From assembly GCF_947179165.1 (NCBI RefSeq), contig NC_077240.1, forward strand, positions 27,384,001 to 27,448,000: a DNA stretch of 64,000 bases. The letters run 5' to 3'. Shown piece after piece: positions 10,434 through 21,437 of this stretch. Within the stretch, counting starts at the first letter, position 1, and every line of letters starts with the position of its first letter. The notes beneath the pieces were generated by a model. The model made no database searches. It was not told the origin of the DNA and was given only the letters and a program-made list of their open reading frames with translations. Origin of the DNA: Solanum dulcamara (Eukaryota; Streptophyta; Magnoliopsida; Solanales; Solanaceae). The translations under genes and the position numbers were made by a program.

Positions 10434-12671
10434 TAGGGGTGTACATGGATCGAGTTGGTTCATATTTTTTACAAATCAAACCAAATCATTTGTGTCGGTT
10501 TATTAAATCTATAAACCAAACCAAATCAATAAAAGTCGGGTTTATCGATATCAATTTTTCTCGGTTTTTTGGGGTTTTTTTGGGGTTTCTCAGTTTTTTC
10601 ATAATATCTAATAAAAAGCACAGAGCAGTGCTTTTTAAAAGAAGTTCTAGTACAAAATATCAACATATAAGATGGAGGCAAAACATTGTTTGAAATTTTA
10701 ACTTTATAATATAATTTTATAAGATAAGTTTTTTTTGTATATTATTTAGATGGACTTTTTTTTTTGTTATGGGAACAGACCCTACACGAGGCTCCCACCT
10801 CTCGTGCACAGTCAGGGGTTAAGCAACACCCCCAAGCCTTAACATAAATAATCAAAATAAAAATACAAGGAGGGGGACATAAACCTTACCTCCGATCCTA
10901 TGGTGGTTCATAAGTCGGCTAACCTATTAAGGTCGGCTAACTCATCCCCGATACAAAAAAGAGACTAACTATAACTAGAAAGCAGTAAACCTGTGAGAGG
11001 ACTCCTTCCGGTACAATTTAACTATGAAAGCATAAATGAGGGAGACTCTCCCCTTCCATGAGAAAAAGGAAAGTAACCTACACTAGTCCTATTCCAACTA
11101 TGCTACATACCAGACATAGCTACATTGAATAAGAACAAGTATTCGGAACTTCTATCTCGCATGGGATGGGAAAATTCTTTTCATCTTTGCTCTTTTTAGT
11201 CTTGTCGTACCAAGTAAATCCAGGTGAAATGTGCCATTGCATCAGTATCATGATTATCAGCTATGGGGGCTGAAAGGAGAGGAAATATATGGAGCTATAG
11301 TATCCAACAGCCTTGGAGTTGTTGTGGAGAAAATTGAGAGCCTGAGTATCACAACAAGTATAGCTGCATTCGACCACCTGCATGGGGGTCAAAATATATG
11401 GTTGCTGCAGATCTTGATGTGCTGCAGAGGCCCTAGTAAGCCATGCTTTAGTATCCAGTTGTTTACAATTATGAGGATATGCACCTACAAGTAGCCAAGG
11501 AAACAAACAAACATGGTTGTTGCAGTCCTGTATCCAGTTCCTTGCTGCCTCTCTAGCTGCAGTGATAGCATGTTTGTTGTTGTAGGTTAGATTCAGTAGT
11601 AGATCTCTCTTTTGGTACCTGCACAGGCAAACAACACCAGAAAGACACACAAGCAAACAATGGCTATTGTGTGCTGCATATGCTGCATACTGCTGCTGCT
11701 GTGCTTCATATAGGAGGTACAGAGGGTGGGTGATGATGGCTGTAGGATCCCTGAGAAGCCAAGCATACTCAACTTTGAAGTTGTAGCAAATGTGCAATTG
11801 TGAACCTGCATTAGCAACTAACAAAATGGGAATCAATTGTGGGAAGTGAACAGGCTGGTGCATGTTTATGTGCAGCTCCTTGTTGCTGCCATTGTAGTTA
11901 GGCTGCTTGTTGGTCTTTGTTTTGAGGTGGTTAAGCTTCTTGGAGTACCTGCACAGACAAACTAAAACAACAAACCACACAACCAAAGAAATCTGGAAGC
12001 TGCTGTAACCATGTTTCTTGTGTGCTGCAAGTTGGTGGAGTTGTTGTTGTAAGGGGTTCCAAATAATTTGGTGTTGCTGCAGGTAGTGAAGAATGTTGGA
12101 GAGTGCTGGAGAGTTTAGGGTATGTGGACCTGCATATACAAATAGCAGAGGAAGCAAGCAATGAAGATTGCTGCAGTCCTGTAACCACCTTCTTGTTGCC
12201 TCTGTAGCTGAAGTGGTAATATGCTTGTTGTAGATCCCTCTTTTGGATTTGGGATACCTGAATGGACAAACAAAAGCAGAAGAGTACAGGAACAAGCAAA
12301 TGTGTATCTCCTTGTTGCTTTCTTTGTGATTAGGCTGCTTGTTGGTGTCAATTACATTAGATGGACTTCTCAAGTCCAAATATAAATGTAAGAAAGAAAA
12401 CAAAAATTATGAAAAAATTTTAAAAAATATTTATAAATTACATTTTAATAAATATTTTTATGTATAACATAATTTAATAGTATATCCATAATCGGGTCGG
12501 TTTGGGTTCGGTTTGATTTTTTTTAGTTAAAACCAAACCAACCCTATAATGGTCGGGTTTTTTTTCCAAACACCAAACCAAGTTAAACCAAACCACTAGT
12601 CGGATTTTTTTTCCGATTTGGTTCGGTTTGTCGGTTTGGTGCAGTTTATCGTTTTGCCCTGTACAGTCCTA
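10434..12671. mobile_element. Non-autonomous hAT element with nested retroposon
   Basis: The left end TAGGGGTGTACATGG and the reverse complement of the right end (TAGGACTGTACAGGG) form imperfect terminal inverted repeats. Eight-bp flanks TTTTTAAG (10426-10433) and CTTTTAAG (12672-12679) differ at one base, as expected for an aged hAT target duplication. Both subterminal regions carry many AACCAAACC / GGTTCGGTTT motifs, the same composition as the transposase-bearing hAT at 35281-39434. About 615 bp remain once the nested retroposon (10758-12356) is removed. Confidence 0.78.
10758..12356 (-). mobile_element. PolyA retroposon (LINE-mobilised), 12-bp TSD
   Basis: Flanked by perfect 12-bp duplications TTAGATGGACTT at 10746-10757 and 12357-12368. 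A T-run at 10758-10765 is the polyA tail of a minus-strand insertion. Together these are the signature of target-primed reverse transcription. The minus strand has one open frame (12403-11261, 380 residues) that begins outside the insert and has no reverse transcriptase, endonuclease or zinc-knuckle motif. Within it, modules ending C-(P/L)-(F/C)-R-Y recur about every 105 residues, and TNKQPN-x-x-x-SNKE recurs 144 codons apart, so the insert is internally repetitive. I treat the frame as probably non-coding. Confidence 0.8.
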
Positions 12672-12679
12672 CTTTTAAG

Positions 12680-13732
12680 TGTTAATATTTGGGTTCTAAA
12701 CTTAATATTTATACATACTATATAAACTTCTTAATACAAATACACTATATGAGTAAAAATTATTAAGTTCGACCAAATCCGATGCTCAAAACTTCTAGCT
12801 CCGCCTATGAGTTATGGCAGTTTGGAGTGATCAATATTTCACTCTAACTATATGAAATGGTTTAGATTTGCCTTTGAAATATAAGTTAATAAGCCTTAAT
12901 AATTGATCGTCAGTCAACAAGGGAAATCTACTCTATCTTTATAATGATATTGATAGATTTGACCCAATTATTAATATAAGGTTAAATCTAAAATAATTTG
13001 CATAATTTAAAGGATAATTTGAACCTTTGTCCGATTATAATGATTATAAAGTTTAGAGATTAGTTTGAAACTTTTGACAAAAGATAAAAGTCTCAATTAT
13101 TTGGTGATAAATATCGAAAGATTTTATATAGCATTCTTTTGAAATGTGTCATAAAATACATAATTCTGAATAGACTAGAATATAGTTATCAAAGCAACAG
13201 ATTCATCTAAATCTTTAGACTCATTTAAAGTTGATTGATTAAAATGATTAAAGGCTACAAAAAAGTATATTATATTTTATAAAAAGTAATTAAGAAAAGA
13301 AAAGAGTTATAAGGAATATTAAAACATTACTTACAAATGAAAATAAAAAAGTTGCATATCCAAAGTGCAAGTTGGCGTGAGTAAACTAATTATGTATAAA
13401 TGTCCTATCTGAACTTCTTGTCCCCTTCCGAGTTGCTTCTTCACAGACGATATTATTTTATGTAAATCATATAGTATAGAATATAGACCAATATAAAAAT
13501 CTGGATTAAGAAATTGAAGAATAATATGACGCAGTCTGAATTCTCAATCTAACAAATAATGCCACCAATTCTGCATTAATGAATATAATTAATGACACAC
13601 TATAGATTTTTTAAAAAACTTTTCATATCCTCGGATGTTTGATATTTATATTGAAGAAATTTTTTATTTTGAGTCTCATATGTCAACTCGATCATACTCT
13701 TTATAGCTTGACGTTTGGACTAGGGAGACTTT
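12680..13732. other. Intergenic, no gene seen
   Basis: AT-rich sequence with no open frame or element boundary that I can support. Confidence 0.5.
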
Positions 13733-14510
13733 GGGTGTGTTTGGTAGGAACGAAAATGTATTCCAAAAAATGTTTTTTAATTTTTTTCATGTTTGATTGA
13801 CTTAAATATTTTAGAAAATATTTTTTAAATCACCTTATTTTCCTCAAATTCAAGAAAATGACCTCTCTTAATAAAGTAAAGGAAAAAAAATTAAAATTAT
13901 TTTGAAACCTCACACCTCAATTTTTCATCCTAACTTAAGTCTCGAGTATCAGAATTGGGTTTAGGGTTAGAGTCGGGGTCGGGTCTCGAATTGGGATCGG
14001 ACCTTGAGTGTCAGGTGTCGGGATCGGGTCTCGAATTGGGTGTCAAGGTTGGAGTCGAGGTCGGGGTCGGGGTTGGGTCTCGAATCGAATGTCGGGGTCG
14101 GGGTCAGGGTCTTGTCTCAAGTCGAATGTCGAGGTCGGGGTCGGTCATAGGTCAAGTGTCGGGATCGAGGTTAGGTGTCGAGTTGGATGTCGAGGTTGGG
14201 ATCGAGTATTGAATCAGGGTCGGGTCTCAAATCGGGGCTCGGGTCGGATTTCAGTTTAAAAATTGGATCCTGAATCGAATGTTAGTGTCGAGAGTCGGAG
14301 TAGGAGTTGGGGTCGGGACGAATTGGGGTCGGGTCTCCTGTAGGATTTTATAAAAGATATTTTCTAAAAAATATTTTTTCAATCATCAATCATACACTAG
14401 AAAAAAAATTCCGCTCACCAACTAAACATAAGAAAATATGTTAGAAACAAACTTATTTTCTAAGAAAACATTTTTCATGGAAAATATTTTCCTTCATATT
14501 TAGCACACCC
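13733..14510. mobile_element. MITE-like element with GGGTGTG termini
   Basis: The left end GGGTGTGTTTGGTAGG and the right end TTTAGCACACCC are inverted, and both sides continue with GGAAAATATTTTCC-type subterminal sequence. TTT flanks both ends (13730-13732, 14511-14513). G-starting termini and a 3-bp duplication suggest a PIF/Harbinger (Tourist-like) derivative, but the duplication is not the canonical TWA, so the class is tentative. The middle is replaced by a G-rich minisatellite. Confidence 0.6.
13934..14338. repeat. G-rich degenerate minisatellite (GGTCGGGGTCGGGTCTCGAAT-like)
   Basis: About 400 bp of repeated GTCGGG(G/A)TCGGGTCTCGAATTGGG and GAGTGTCGGGATC variants. The strand asymmetry is extreme: G-runs on plus, almost no C-runs. 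Open frames here encode only GSG/VGVGV-type repeats and are not genes. The regular short G-tracts could allow G-quadruplex formation on the plus strand. Confidence 0.85.
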
Positions 14511-14684
14511 TTTACAATATTTTTGGGACTCCTTGGTTTCTTCCCCATTCATCTACAGAAAGAAATAAAAACACTTCGTAAACAGTTTTTGGGCAAAATT
14601 TTGTCACAAATAGTTAAATAATAGTAATTAAAAATAGATTTTAAATGTAGAAAAATGAAAAAATTGTGTCCATATGAAATTGTT

Positions 14685-15010
14685 TGAAGAGTGACAAAAG
14701 TTTCACATTAGTGGTTAATGAGATGAGTGAACTCTTTATAAGTCTTGAGCAATTCCCCCTTGGAGCTAACTTTTGGTGTGTGAGTTAGGCCTAAAACTTA
14801 ATTTAATATGGTATCGGAGCAAGTTTCGCCTCACCCAATGTTGGGCCCCCCGAATTGAAATTCTCACTCACCGGATACTAATCACGGGGTAGGTTGTGAA
14901 GAATGACAAAAGTCCACATGTAATGTATGAACTCTTTATAAGGCTTGAGCAATCCTTCTCTCTTGGAGATAACTTTTAGGGTGTGAGTTAGGGCTAATAC
15001 CTAATTTTAG
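14685..15010 (+). mobile_element. TRIM (miniature LTR retrotransposon)
   Basis: Two direct repeats of about 110-120 bp start TGAAGAGTGACAAAAGT (14685) and TGAAGAATGACAAAAGT (about 14899). Both continue through CTCTTTATAAG-CTTGAGCAAT to GTGAGTTAGG. Immediately after the first lies TGGTATCGGAGC (14809-14820), a primer-binding site complementary to initiator Met-tRNA with one change from the usual TGGTATCAGAGC. The internal part is only about 80 bp and non-coding. Right boundary approximate; I could not confirm a target duplication. Confidence 0.75.
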
Positions 15011-15344
15011 GATACCACGTAAGATGTTTATGTCTAGTCAAAAAAACATATTTATATATTATGCCTATTTTTTTTTGTAACTAACAATTTTATTACCAGG
15101 ACAAAATGTTTACATTTGTGAATCAAAACCCGCTAGTTTTGGAAATAAGCCCCGACATCTAGCTCATATTGGGTGCATATTTGTTAAGCTCTTAATTATA
15201 TCACATACACCCCTCTCCATTTATGCTGGCTCTTTTAAAAGGAAAATGATGACTTTCTCACATCTATAGAATATGTTTGATAATTGACTAGGCCTGGATT
15301 ATGGACTTGAGAAAATGAACAACCAAAAGAAAACACATAGTACA
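15011..15344. other. Intergenic, gene 1 downstream region
   Basis: No gene. A TTTATT on plus at 15345-15350 (AATAAA on minus), about 90 bp past the stop of the minus-strand gene, is a candidate polyadenylation signal. Confidence 0.45.
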
Positions 15345-15437
15345 TTTATTATTGGCCAACTCCATTAAAAGAAAGTACTATTACAACTGTTCTGATATTC
15401 CAAAAGCACCACTTGTTTTTTGAGAAATTAAAGACTA

Positions 15438-16751
15438 TCAAGCTTTGGTTGTAAAATTGAAGTTGCCACATGTTGTTTGACCAAATAAGAGCGAAGAAGT
15501 AAAACCCAACCTTTTGTTAGCAATGTCAAATTGCAAAAAGTTGTCTTCAATTTGATGTGCTCCAATGACTATAGAAGTTGTTGGTTCAAATTCAACTCCT
15601 CCATCCACAAATCCAAGACAGAGCACGTCATTATTCACCGCCACCATGGAATTCACACCCCAAATAGTCCAAGATGTAGTGTTTCCCAACACTAGTTCGA
15701 TAGGTGGCACACCAGGGCCAACACGAGTACTTCCCAAGCTCGTTCTATTATAGCACACTTTAAAAGGAGCCACGGGTTTCACCCTTGGAACCTTAGCAAG
15801 CGATTTAACAAATGCCTTTGTTAAAGCATTGTAAATCGAAGTCTCTAATTTCGTGTAAGGATCAACCGTACTAATTTTTGTTCCGCCTTTGCCATCTTTG
15901 GTTATGTCCAACAATGTGGTATTTATTGGCACGACAATACCATTTATTTTAATAGAAGTCACTCCAATAAAATAATCCATCGAGGGCTCCCCTTGAAAAT
16001 ACGACCCTGATGTACTAACGGGGTTTTTGAGAAGTGGGGTGTAAACAAGTCTCTTTGAGACATCCATTCCAGGAAGAAAAACATAAGGACTATCACCAAA
16101 GAAAATAACCCCACGAGAGGTTGTGGATGAAGTCAAGCATATAGCGAATTTTCGAGGTACACGAAAAGCATTAGCCAATTGAGTAGGAAATCCTACATAA
16201 CCATTGCCAAGTCCAAGAATCCCTTTAACATCCTTTGCTAGTTTCTCAAGAAGGAAAGTAGCACCACAGCCAAAAACTACTCCATTTGCTGATAAGTATT
16301 TACCAGGATTTGAGCCATCGGTTGATTGAAGTGAGACAACTTCTTGAGCAAGTTCACCACTAGTGCTAGTATGAATAAAGGGGTTATAAATAGTCTGTCC
16401 ACAGGTGTTATTGTTGCACCCTGGTGAAGGAGAACCTACACATGATTCAACACATGCACCGGAAAAAGAACGTTTACAAGGGATAGAACCACAAGGGACA
16501 GGTTTATAAGATTTGCTAATGTAACCTTTTTCACAATCGACCCATAAAAATCGTTGACCAAGATCAATCGTAAGTTTGACTGGGACAAGGGGTGTTCTTT
16601 GGTTAATGGTTGTGACAAATTGATTAGTGGATGCATCTTTGGTTACTGGAAGAAGAAACGCTCGAGGTCTGGTAGGCGTTTTCGCTAAGGAGAGGGAGAA
16701 CAAGAGGAGCAAAGAAAGAAAAAAGAATAGACAACTTATTTTGGAAACCAT
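15438..16751 (-). CDS. XEGIP/EDGP-like secreted glycosidase inhibitor, copy 1
   Basis: Intronless 437-residue protein of the EDGP/XEGIP/basic-7S-globulin family: pepsin-fold, secreted, mostly inhibitors of GH11/GH12 endoglucanases and xylanases in the apoplast. Residues 1-23 (VSKISCLFFFLSLLLLFSLS) are a signal peptide. TAXi_N spans roughly 40-205 with QRTPLVPVKLTIDLGQRFLW and the cysteine-rich PGCNNNTCG stretch. TAXi_C spans roughly 260-425. The first Asp motif is DLGQ (D63); the second is replaced by GGTKISTVDPY (290-299), so proteolysis is not expected. Several N-x-S/T glycosylation sites are present. I place the start at 16751, not the in-frame ATG at 16796: a TATA box (16799-16808) is directly upstream of the latter, so transcription should begin past it, and only the inner Met opens the signal peptide. 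The target enzyme is unknown. It aligns along its whole length with copies 2 and 3. Confidence 0.93.
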   Translation of the reverse strand: MVSKISCLFFFLSLLLLFSLSLAKTPTRPRAFLLPVTKDASTNQFVTTINQRTPLVPVKLTIDLGQRFLWVDCEKGYISKSYKPVPCGSIPCKRSFSGACVESCVGSPSPGCNNNTCGQTIYNPFIHTSTSGELAQEVVSLQSTDGSNPGKYLSANGVVFGCGATFLLEKLAKDVKGILGLGNGYVGFPTQLANAFRVPRKFAICLTSSTTSRGVIFFGDSPYVFLPGMDVSKRLVYTPLLKNPVSTSGSYFQGEPSMDYFIGVTSIKINGIVVPINTTLLDITKDGKGGTKISTVDPYTKLETSIYNALTKAFVKSLAKVPRVKPVAPFKVCYNRTSLGSTRVGPGVPPIELVLGNTTSWTIWGVNSMVAVNNDVLCLGFVDGGVEFEPTTSIVIGAHQIEDNFLQFDIANKRLGFTSSLLFGQTTCGNFNFTTKA

Positions 16752-16798
16752 TGTTACGTTATGGATGGAGTGAGTAAGAAGTTGAAGATGTAGCATCT

Positions 16799-16808
16799 TG
16801 ATATATAG
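16799..16808 (-). promoter_or_regulatory. TATA box of inhibitor copy 1
   Basis: Minus strand reads CTATATATCA about 50 bp upstream of the ATG at 16751. Its position excludes the ATG at 16796 from the expected transcript. Confidence 0.65.
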
Positions 16809-16809
16809 T

Positions 16810-17660
16810 GATGTGAAGCTTATTTTATTTTAATATTTTTGGAGCCGTTCCATAACTGTTTTGGGCCGACTAAAATTCTGCTTCACATTGGAAATTCTAC
16901 TTTTATTTTATTTGCAATGGGGCAGAGGAAAGAAGAAATCGTTTTATTACTCCTTTATTTAAGTATACAAGTTGACATGTAGAGAATCCAAGGAACGATG
17001 AACATTGAGTAAGTAAATGTATTACTATATATGGCTGCCAGATCATTTTGTCCCAAGGAAGAAAGAAAAGGAATGGTGAAAGCATATCCCATTCTAATAA
17101 ATTAGAATATACACGTCAATTAGAATAATAAGAAGAACAGAGAATCATTATTCAATATTAATTTTGGTCATTTGGTTGGAATTTCAAGTTTTTCTTAAAT
17201 TTTGGAGTAACTTATGTTCTAAACAACAATTTCAAAAGGTCCAATATATGCTTTACAGCTAATTTGAATTGATTTGTGTTCGGTGGATTTCAGAACGAGT
17301 TCTGAGACACCCACTGCGTTTAGGAAGTGGAATATTGGGCCGGGTCGGACTTTGTGCATCACATTTGATATGTGGATCGCGATAGCTGTCGTGAACGTAA
17401 CAGAATATTCACGAGCACGATGAAGGATATAAATTACTTTACTTTTTTAATTGATCTATCACATACTTTTCAGAAATATAATACATAAATAATTCTCTTG
17501 TAGTCACACATAAATCCGAAGTACATGTTGGTATTGATTAAAGTAGAGCTAGACAACTACAGACTTGATGATGACTTGTAATTCCTAATGCAAACAGAAA
17601 TTAAAGCTCAACCAGAGTGGAAAGAGATAAGGATATATACAAACAGAGTGATTATGTGCA
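16810..17660. other. Upstream region of copy 1, no gene seen
   Basis: Contains the promoter of copy 1 and AT-rich intergenic DNA. A short GC-richer patch at about 17280-17420 stands out, but no motif or frame explains it. Confidence 0.45.
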
Positions 17661-17661
17661 G

Positions 17662-18283
17662 CATTACTCGTTTTCCGTGTTTTCAGTTTGTAAAATTGTT
17701 AATCTAAATCAAACTAAAATAAATTTGATTCGATTTTGTTTTCATAATTTCGATTCAGTTTATTTTGGTTCGATTTTCGGTTTGTGAGATTAGTTAAACA
17801 AATTCATTTCCTTTAACTCATCATATGAATTTTTTGAAAATATACCACTGCTAATATGTTTCAATCACAGAGATTAAAATGTAACAAACACGCACAATTA
17901 ATATTCACACAAGGAAAAGAGTAAAATTGACACAAGCAAAAATAAATTTTATTCAAAATATATATATAAAGAGATTTAGTGAATTGCAATGAGAATATAT
18001 ATATAAAGAGATCTAGTGCACACGCAACCCTCCACAGGCTATAGCCTGTGGCTTTAAGCAACAGGATTCACGCCTCTACGATGGAAAGTATATAAATAAT
18101 TTTTGATTTTTCGGTTAACCGCATTAAAATAGCTAAAAATTGAAAATCGAATCTAATAACTGAATTTTTAAAATTTAAAATCGAACCAAATCGAACAAAC
18201 CAAAAAATTGAACCACAAGTTTTTTTAAAAATTGATTTGATCAATTTTTCGGTTTGAACCAGATTATGCCCAGCCCTAATTAC
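17662..18283. mobile_element. Probable degraded hAT-type non-autonomous element
   Basis: Inverted blocks of TTCGATTTTGGTTCGG type at about 17720-17790 and their complement at about 18110-18250 (AATCGAACCAAATCGAAC) are the subterminal composition of the hAT elements here. The right end reads GCCCAGCCCTAAT. ATTACTCG (17664) and ATTACTGG (after 18278) might be an aged 8-bp duplication, but the left terminal repeat does not match, so boundaries are uncertain. Confidence 0.4.
18032..18051. repeat. Perfect 20-bp palindrome
   Basis: CCACAGGCTATAGCCTGTGG reads the same on both strands. It sits just after a ~40-bp direct duplication of TATATATATAAAGAGAT(T/C)TAGTG (17960-18019). Confidence 0.9.
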
Positions 18284-18289
18284 TGGCAA

Positions 18290-19150
18290 ATATATTAAAA
18301 TTATAACCCACTTGTATTAAATTAGATAGGAAAACAGTAGTAGGTGGAAATCTCTAAGGAAAACAGCATCCAATGCTTATATTTTTGCATTTTGATATCC
18401 AATATTGTTGCAGATTACTAGGAAAACTGTAGACCAACGGCAATTGTGTTTCATAATTTACAATGATGAATTCATATTTTATGACCGAACTTTATATATA
18501 ATATATAATATGCATTGTTCCCAGTTGGCATGTTCTTATCAGCTCGATTTATCTTCTCATAGTGTTTCATAGCTTTTTTTACAAAGTTGATACTTAAAAA
18601 AAATTGCATAAAGAGTGACCTCTAGTACTCTCCATAGTCCAAATTAAATCGTCTAAGACTTCATTTGTTTATATTTAATAAAGATTTTAATTTTATTTAT
18701 TCAAATTTCAGTACTAATAAATATATTAATTACTTAGATTTAAATCTTAACTATCAAGTGTATTTAGATTTATATATTTACAATAACTTAACAAATTTGA
18801 ATAGATCTGAATAATTAAGATTTATAACAAAATCTTAATATTATGTATAATATATTTATCCAAGAATTTTTATAAAGATTGTAGTTCAATGCTGCTCCAT
18901 TCACTTTCATCACTAGTGACTGTTGTTGTCCATCACTATTAATTATTGCCATACAACGATCCACAATGACCACAATCGTCAATTACCACAGCCAGTTATC
19001 ATATCTATTAATTACCATTTTATAACCATCATCAACAACCATCATTATTCATCAATCACCATAGATAATCATCATTATCATCAATCACCACCATCATCAC
19101 TAATGGTCCTTGTTGTCGAGCATATTAGTTGCCACCAGGAGCGGCTCTAA
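18290..19150. other. Intergenic with CAT/ATC-rich patch
   Basis: No gene. 18925-19110 is a degenerate (ATC/CAT)-rich simple-sequence tract whose open frame (18923-19150) encodes only H/I/N-rich low complexity. Confidence 0.5.
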
Positions 19151-19505
19151 TGAATTAGAAACAATGCAAGAGCTCAAAATCACCATTACAAGCTAGAGAA
19201 GAAATATGGAAGAAAGGAGAAGAGAAGAGCTATTGAAGTCATTGATTCATCTAACTTGAATGTGATTGCATTAAGCTGTACATCAGGCTTTATAGTCAAG
19301 GATTACAAAATATCTTCCTCCAACAAACTAACCAACTAATTCAGCTCGATGCCAGCTCACACTGAGTACACTTGCATTGTGCGTGTAACTAACTGTGTGC
19401 ACTGTGCAATCAGTGTAACTAACTTCCGGAACAACTAACAACTAACTATAACTATTCTCACTTAATCACAAATTGCATATAATACAGTACATATATTTGA
19501 ATACA
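19151..19505 (-). mobile_element. 3' LTR of a copia element
   Basis: On the minus strand the LTR starts TGTATTCAAATATATG immediately after the purine-rich CTTGAAGGGG (plus 19506-19515), a polypurine tract. It ends near TTTCTAATTCA (plus 19151). The left boundary is inferred from the terminal CA and is approximate. It belongs to the pol remnant at 19506-21432. No matching 5' LTR is seen in the window. Confidence 0.68.
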
Positions 19506-21437
19506 CCCCTTCAAGCTGAAGGGTGCAGGATATTAAGCACACCAAGCTTGCCTAAAAGATACAAGTGTTGTGCTTAGCTTAATCCTTTGGTTAAGAGATC
19601 TGCTAGCTTCTGTTGAGTATGAACATACATAGTTTCAACCACCCCTGCTTTAATCTTATCTCGAATAAAATGACAGTCAACCTCAATATGTTTCATTCGC
19701 TCATGGAATATTGAATTTGCAGCCAGTTGGATTGCTGATTTACTATCATTGAGGATGGTTATAGGTATCTAAACAGGAAAACCCAACTCCGTAAACAGGA
19801 CTAACAACCAAGTGACTTCAGATTCAGCTGAAGCCATTCTTCTATACTGAACTTCAGTTGAGCTCCAGGAGATAGTCTGTTGCTTCTTTGACTTCCAAGA
19901 AACCAGTGATTCACCAAACTTAACAACAAAGCCTGTAATAGATCTTCTGGTGTTGGGATAGGATGCCTAATTAGAGTCACACCAATAAGTAAGCATGTTT
20001 GTAGGTTTAGAGTCTAACCAAACTCCTTGACCACCTATTTCCTTAAGATACCTTACCACTCTTGTAGCTGCTTCCCAATGGGACTTCTTAAGAGACTGCA
20101 CGAATTAGCTAAGAGTTTGTACTGCATAGTTGATGTCTGGCCTAGTTATGGTGGCATAAGAAGCTTTCCAGTTAGTCTTTGATAGGGATTAACATCCTCA
20201 AGAATGACATCTCAAGTGAAACCAGTTGTTTGATCATGCTCTACTAAGGTCAATCTCAGGTTAGTTTCAAGAGGGATAGGTATAGGTTTAGCACCAGTGA
20301 GGCCTACATCAGAGATCAACTCTAATACGTACTTCCTTTGATTTAAGATAACACCCTCTGAAGATCTCAGTACTTCAATACCTAGAAAATATTTGAGTTC
20401 TCCTAGGTCCTTCAACTTGAACTATTTATGTAAGCTATTCTTGGCAATAGTGATCATGTGTGCATTGCTTCCTGTAATGAGCAGGTCATCCACATAAACC
20501 AGAACAATTACCATGTATGTTCCCTGTCTGAGTGTGAATAAGGAGTAGTCATAGTACTTTGAGTAAAGCTAGAGTCCAGTAGGGCAGTAGTGAGTTTTAA
20601 ATTTCACTGTCTAGATACTTGTTTAAGGTAATATAAAGATTTAAGCAGCCTTCACACTTCGTAGGTACTTGGTGTTTTGAAACCTTTAGGGATATCTATG
20701 TATATACTTCCTCATCTAGATCACCTTAAAGGAAGGCATTGTAAACATCCATCTGAAACAATGGCCAGCCTATAGACACTGCTAAGGGAATAACACACCT
20801 TACTGTCACCATCTTAGCTACAGGAGAAAAAATGTCATCGTAATCCAACCCTTCTTGTTGACTATATCCCTTAGATACTAGCCTAGATTTGAACCTCTAT
20901 ACTTCTCCATTTTCCTTATACTCCACCTTATACACCCACTTAGAGCCAACACTATTCGTCCCTCTAGGTAAGTCAACTACTTTCCATGTTTTGTTCGCTT
21001 CAAGGGCCTGTATCTCGTGTTGCATGGCCTGAATCCATCTATTATCTTTCACAACCTATCGAAATGTTTTAGGCTCAACATAATCAGAAACCTTTCTTAA
21101 GTAGCCCTTATAACTAAGAGTCACCTTGTTATAGTTGAGAGAACTAGCCAAAGGGTGTTTGGTAGTGATGTTCTTCTTAGTATTGATGGCATAATCCTTC
21201 ATCCATGTAGGTTCTTTGAGATTTCTGGAAGTTTTTTTGATAAGAGGATCTATAGGAGGATGTAAGTTATTAATAATGTCTGGTGCTTTGAGTAATTTCA
21301 GGGACTATATTATGAGTCTCATCAGTAACGTTACTGGTGTCAAGCTCTCCAAAATCTTCAGCATGATTAATCTCAAGCACATCCTCAGTAACTTCTTCCA
21401 AAGAGGAATGATCAATCACTTCTAAAGGAGAACCATT
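19506..21437 (-). pseudogene. Ty1/copia pol remnant (RT to polypurine tract), interrupted by a solo LTR
   Basis: Minus-strand translation gives copia reverse transcriptase in order. First comes a linker ending ...TWMKDYAI; then NRWIQAMQHEIQALEANKTW, GSKWVYKVEYK and [10 protein letters not shown]. The catalytic YVDDL follows (plus 20481-20505), then KDLGELKYFLGIEVLRSSEG (frame 20415-20212). RNase H follows in pieces toward 19560. Stop codons and frameshifts are scattered, so the gene is dead. The reading frame continues on the far side of the solo LTR (25070 onward). Confidence 0.85.

Noticed and set aside
11261..12403. 380-residue minus-strand open frame as a protein gene
   Set aside because: It starts outside the retroposon, crosses its 12-bp TSD, is internally repetitive and shows no domain. 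More likely a chance frame in a repeat.
13955..14259. Gly/Val-rich protein frames
   Set aside because: Composition artefact of the G-rich minisatellite.
15438..16796. 452-residue form of inhibitor copy 1
   Set aside because: The outer ATG lies beside the TATA box and spoils the signal peptide; the inner ATG at 16751 is preferred.
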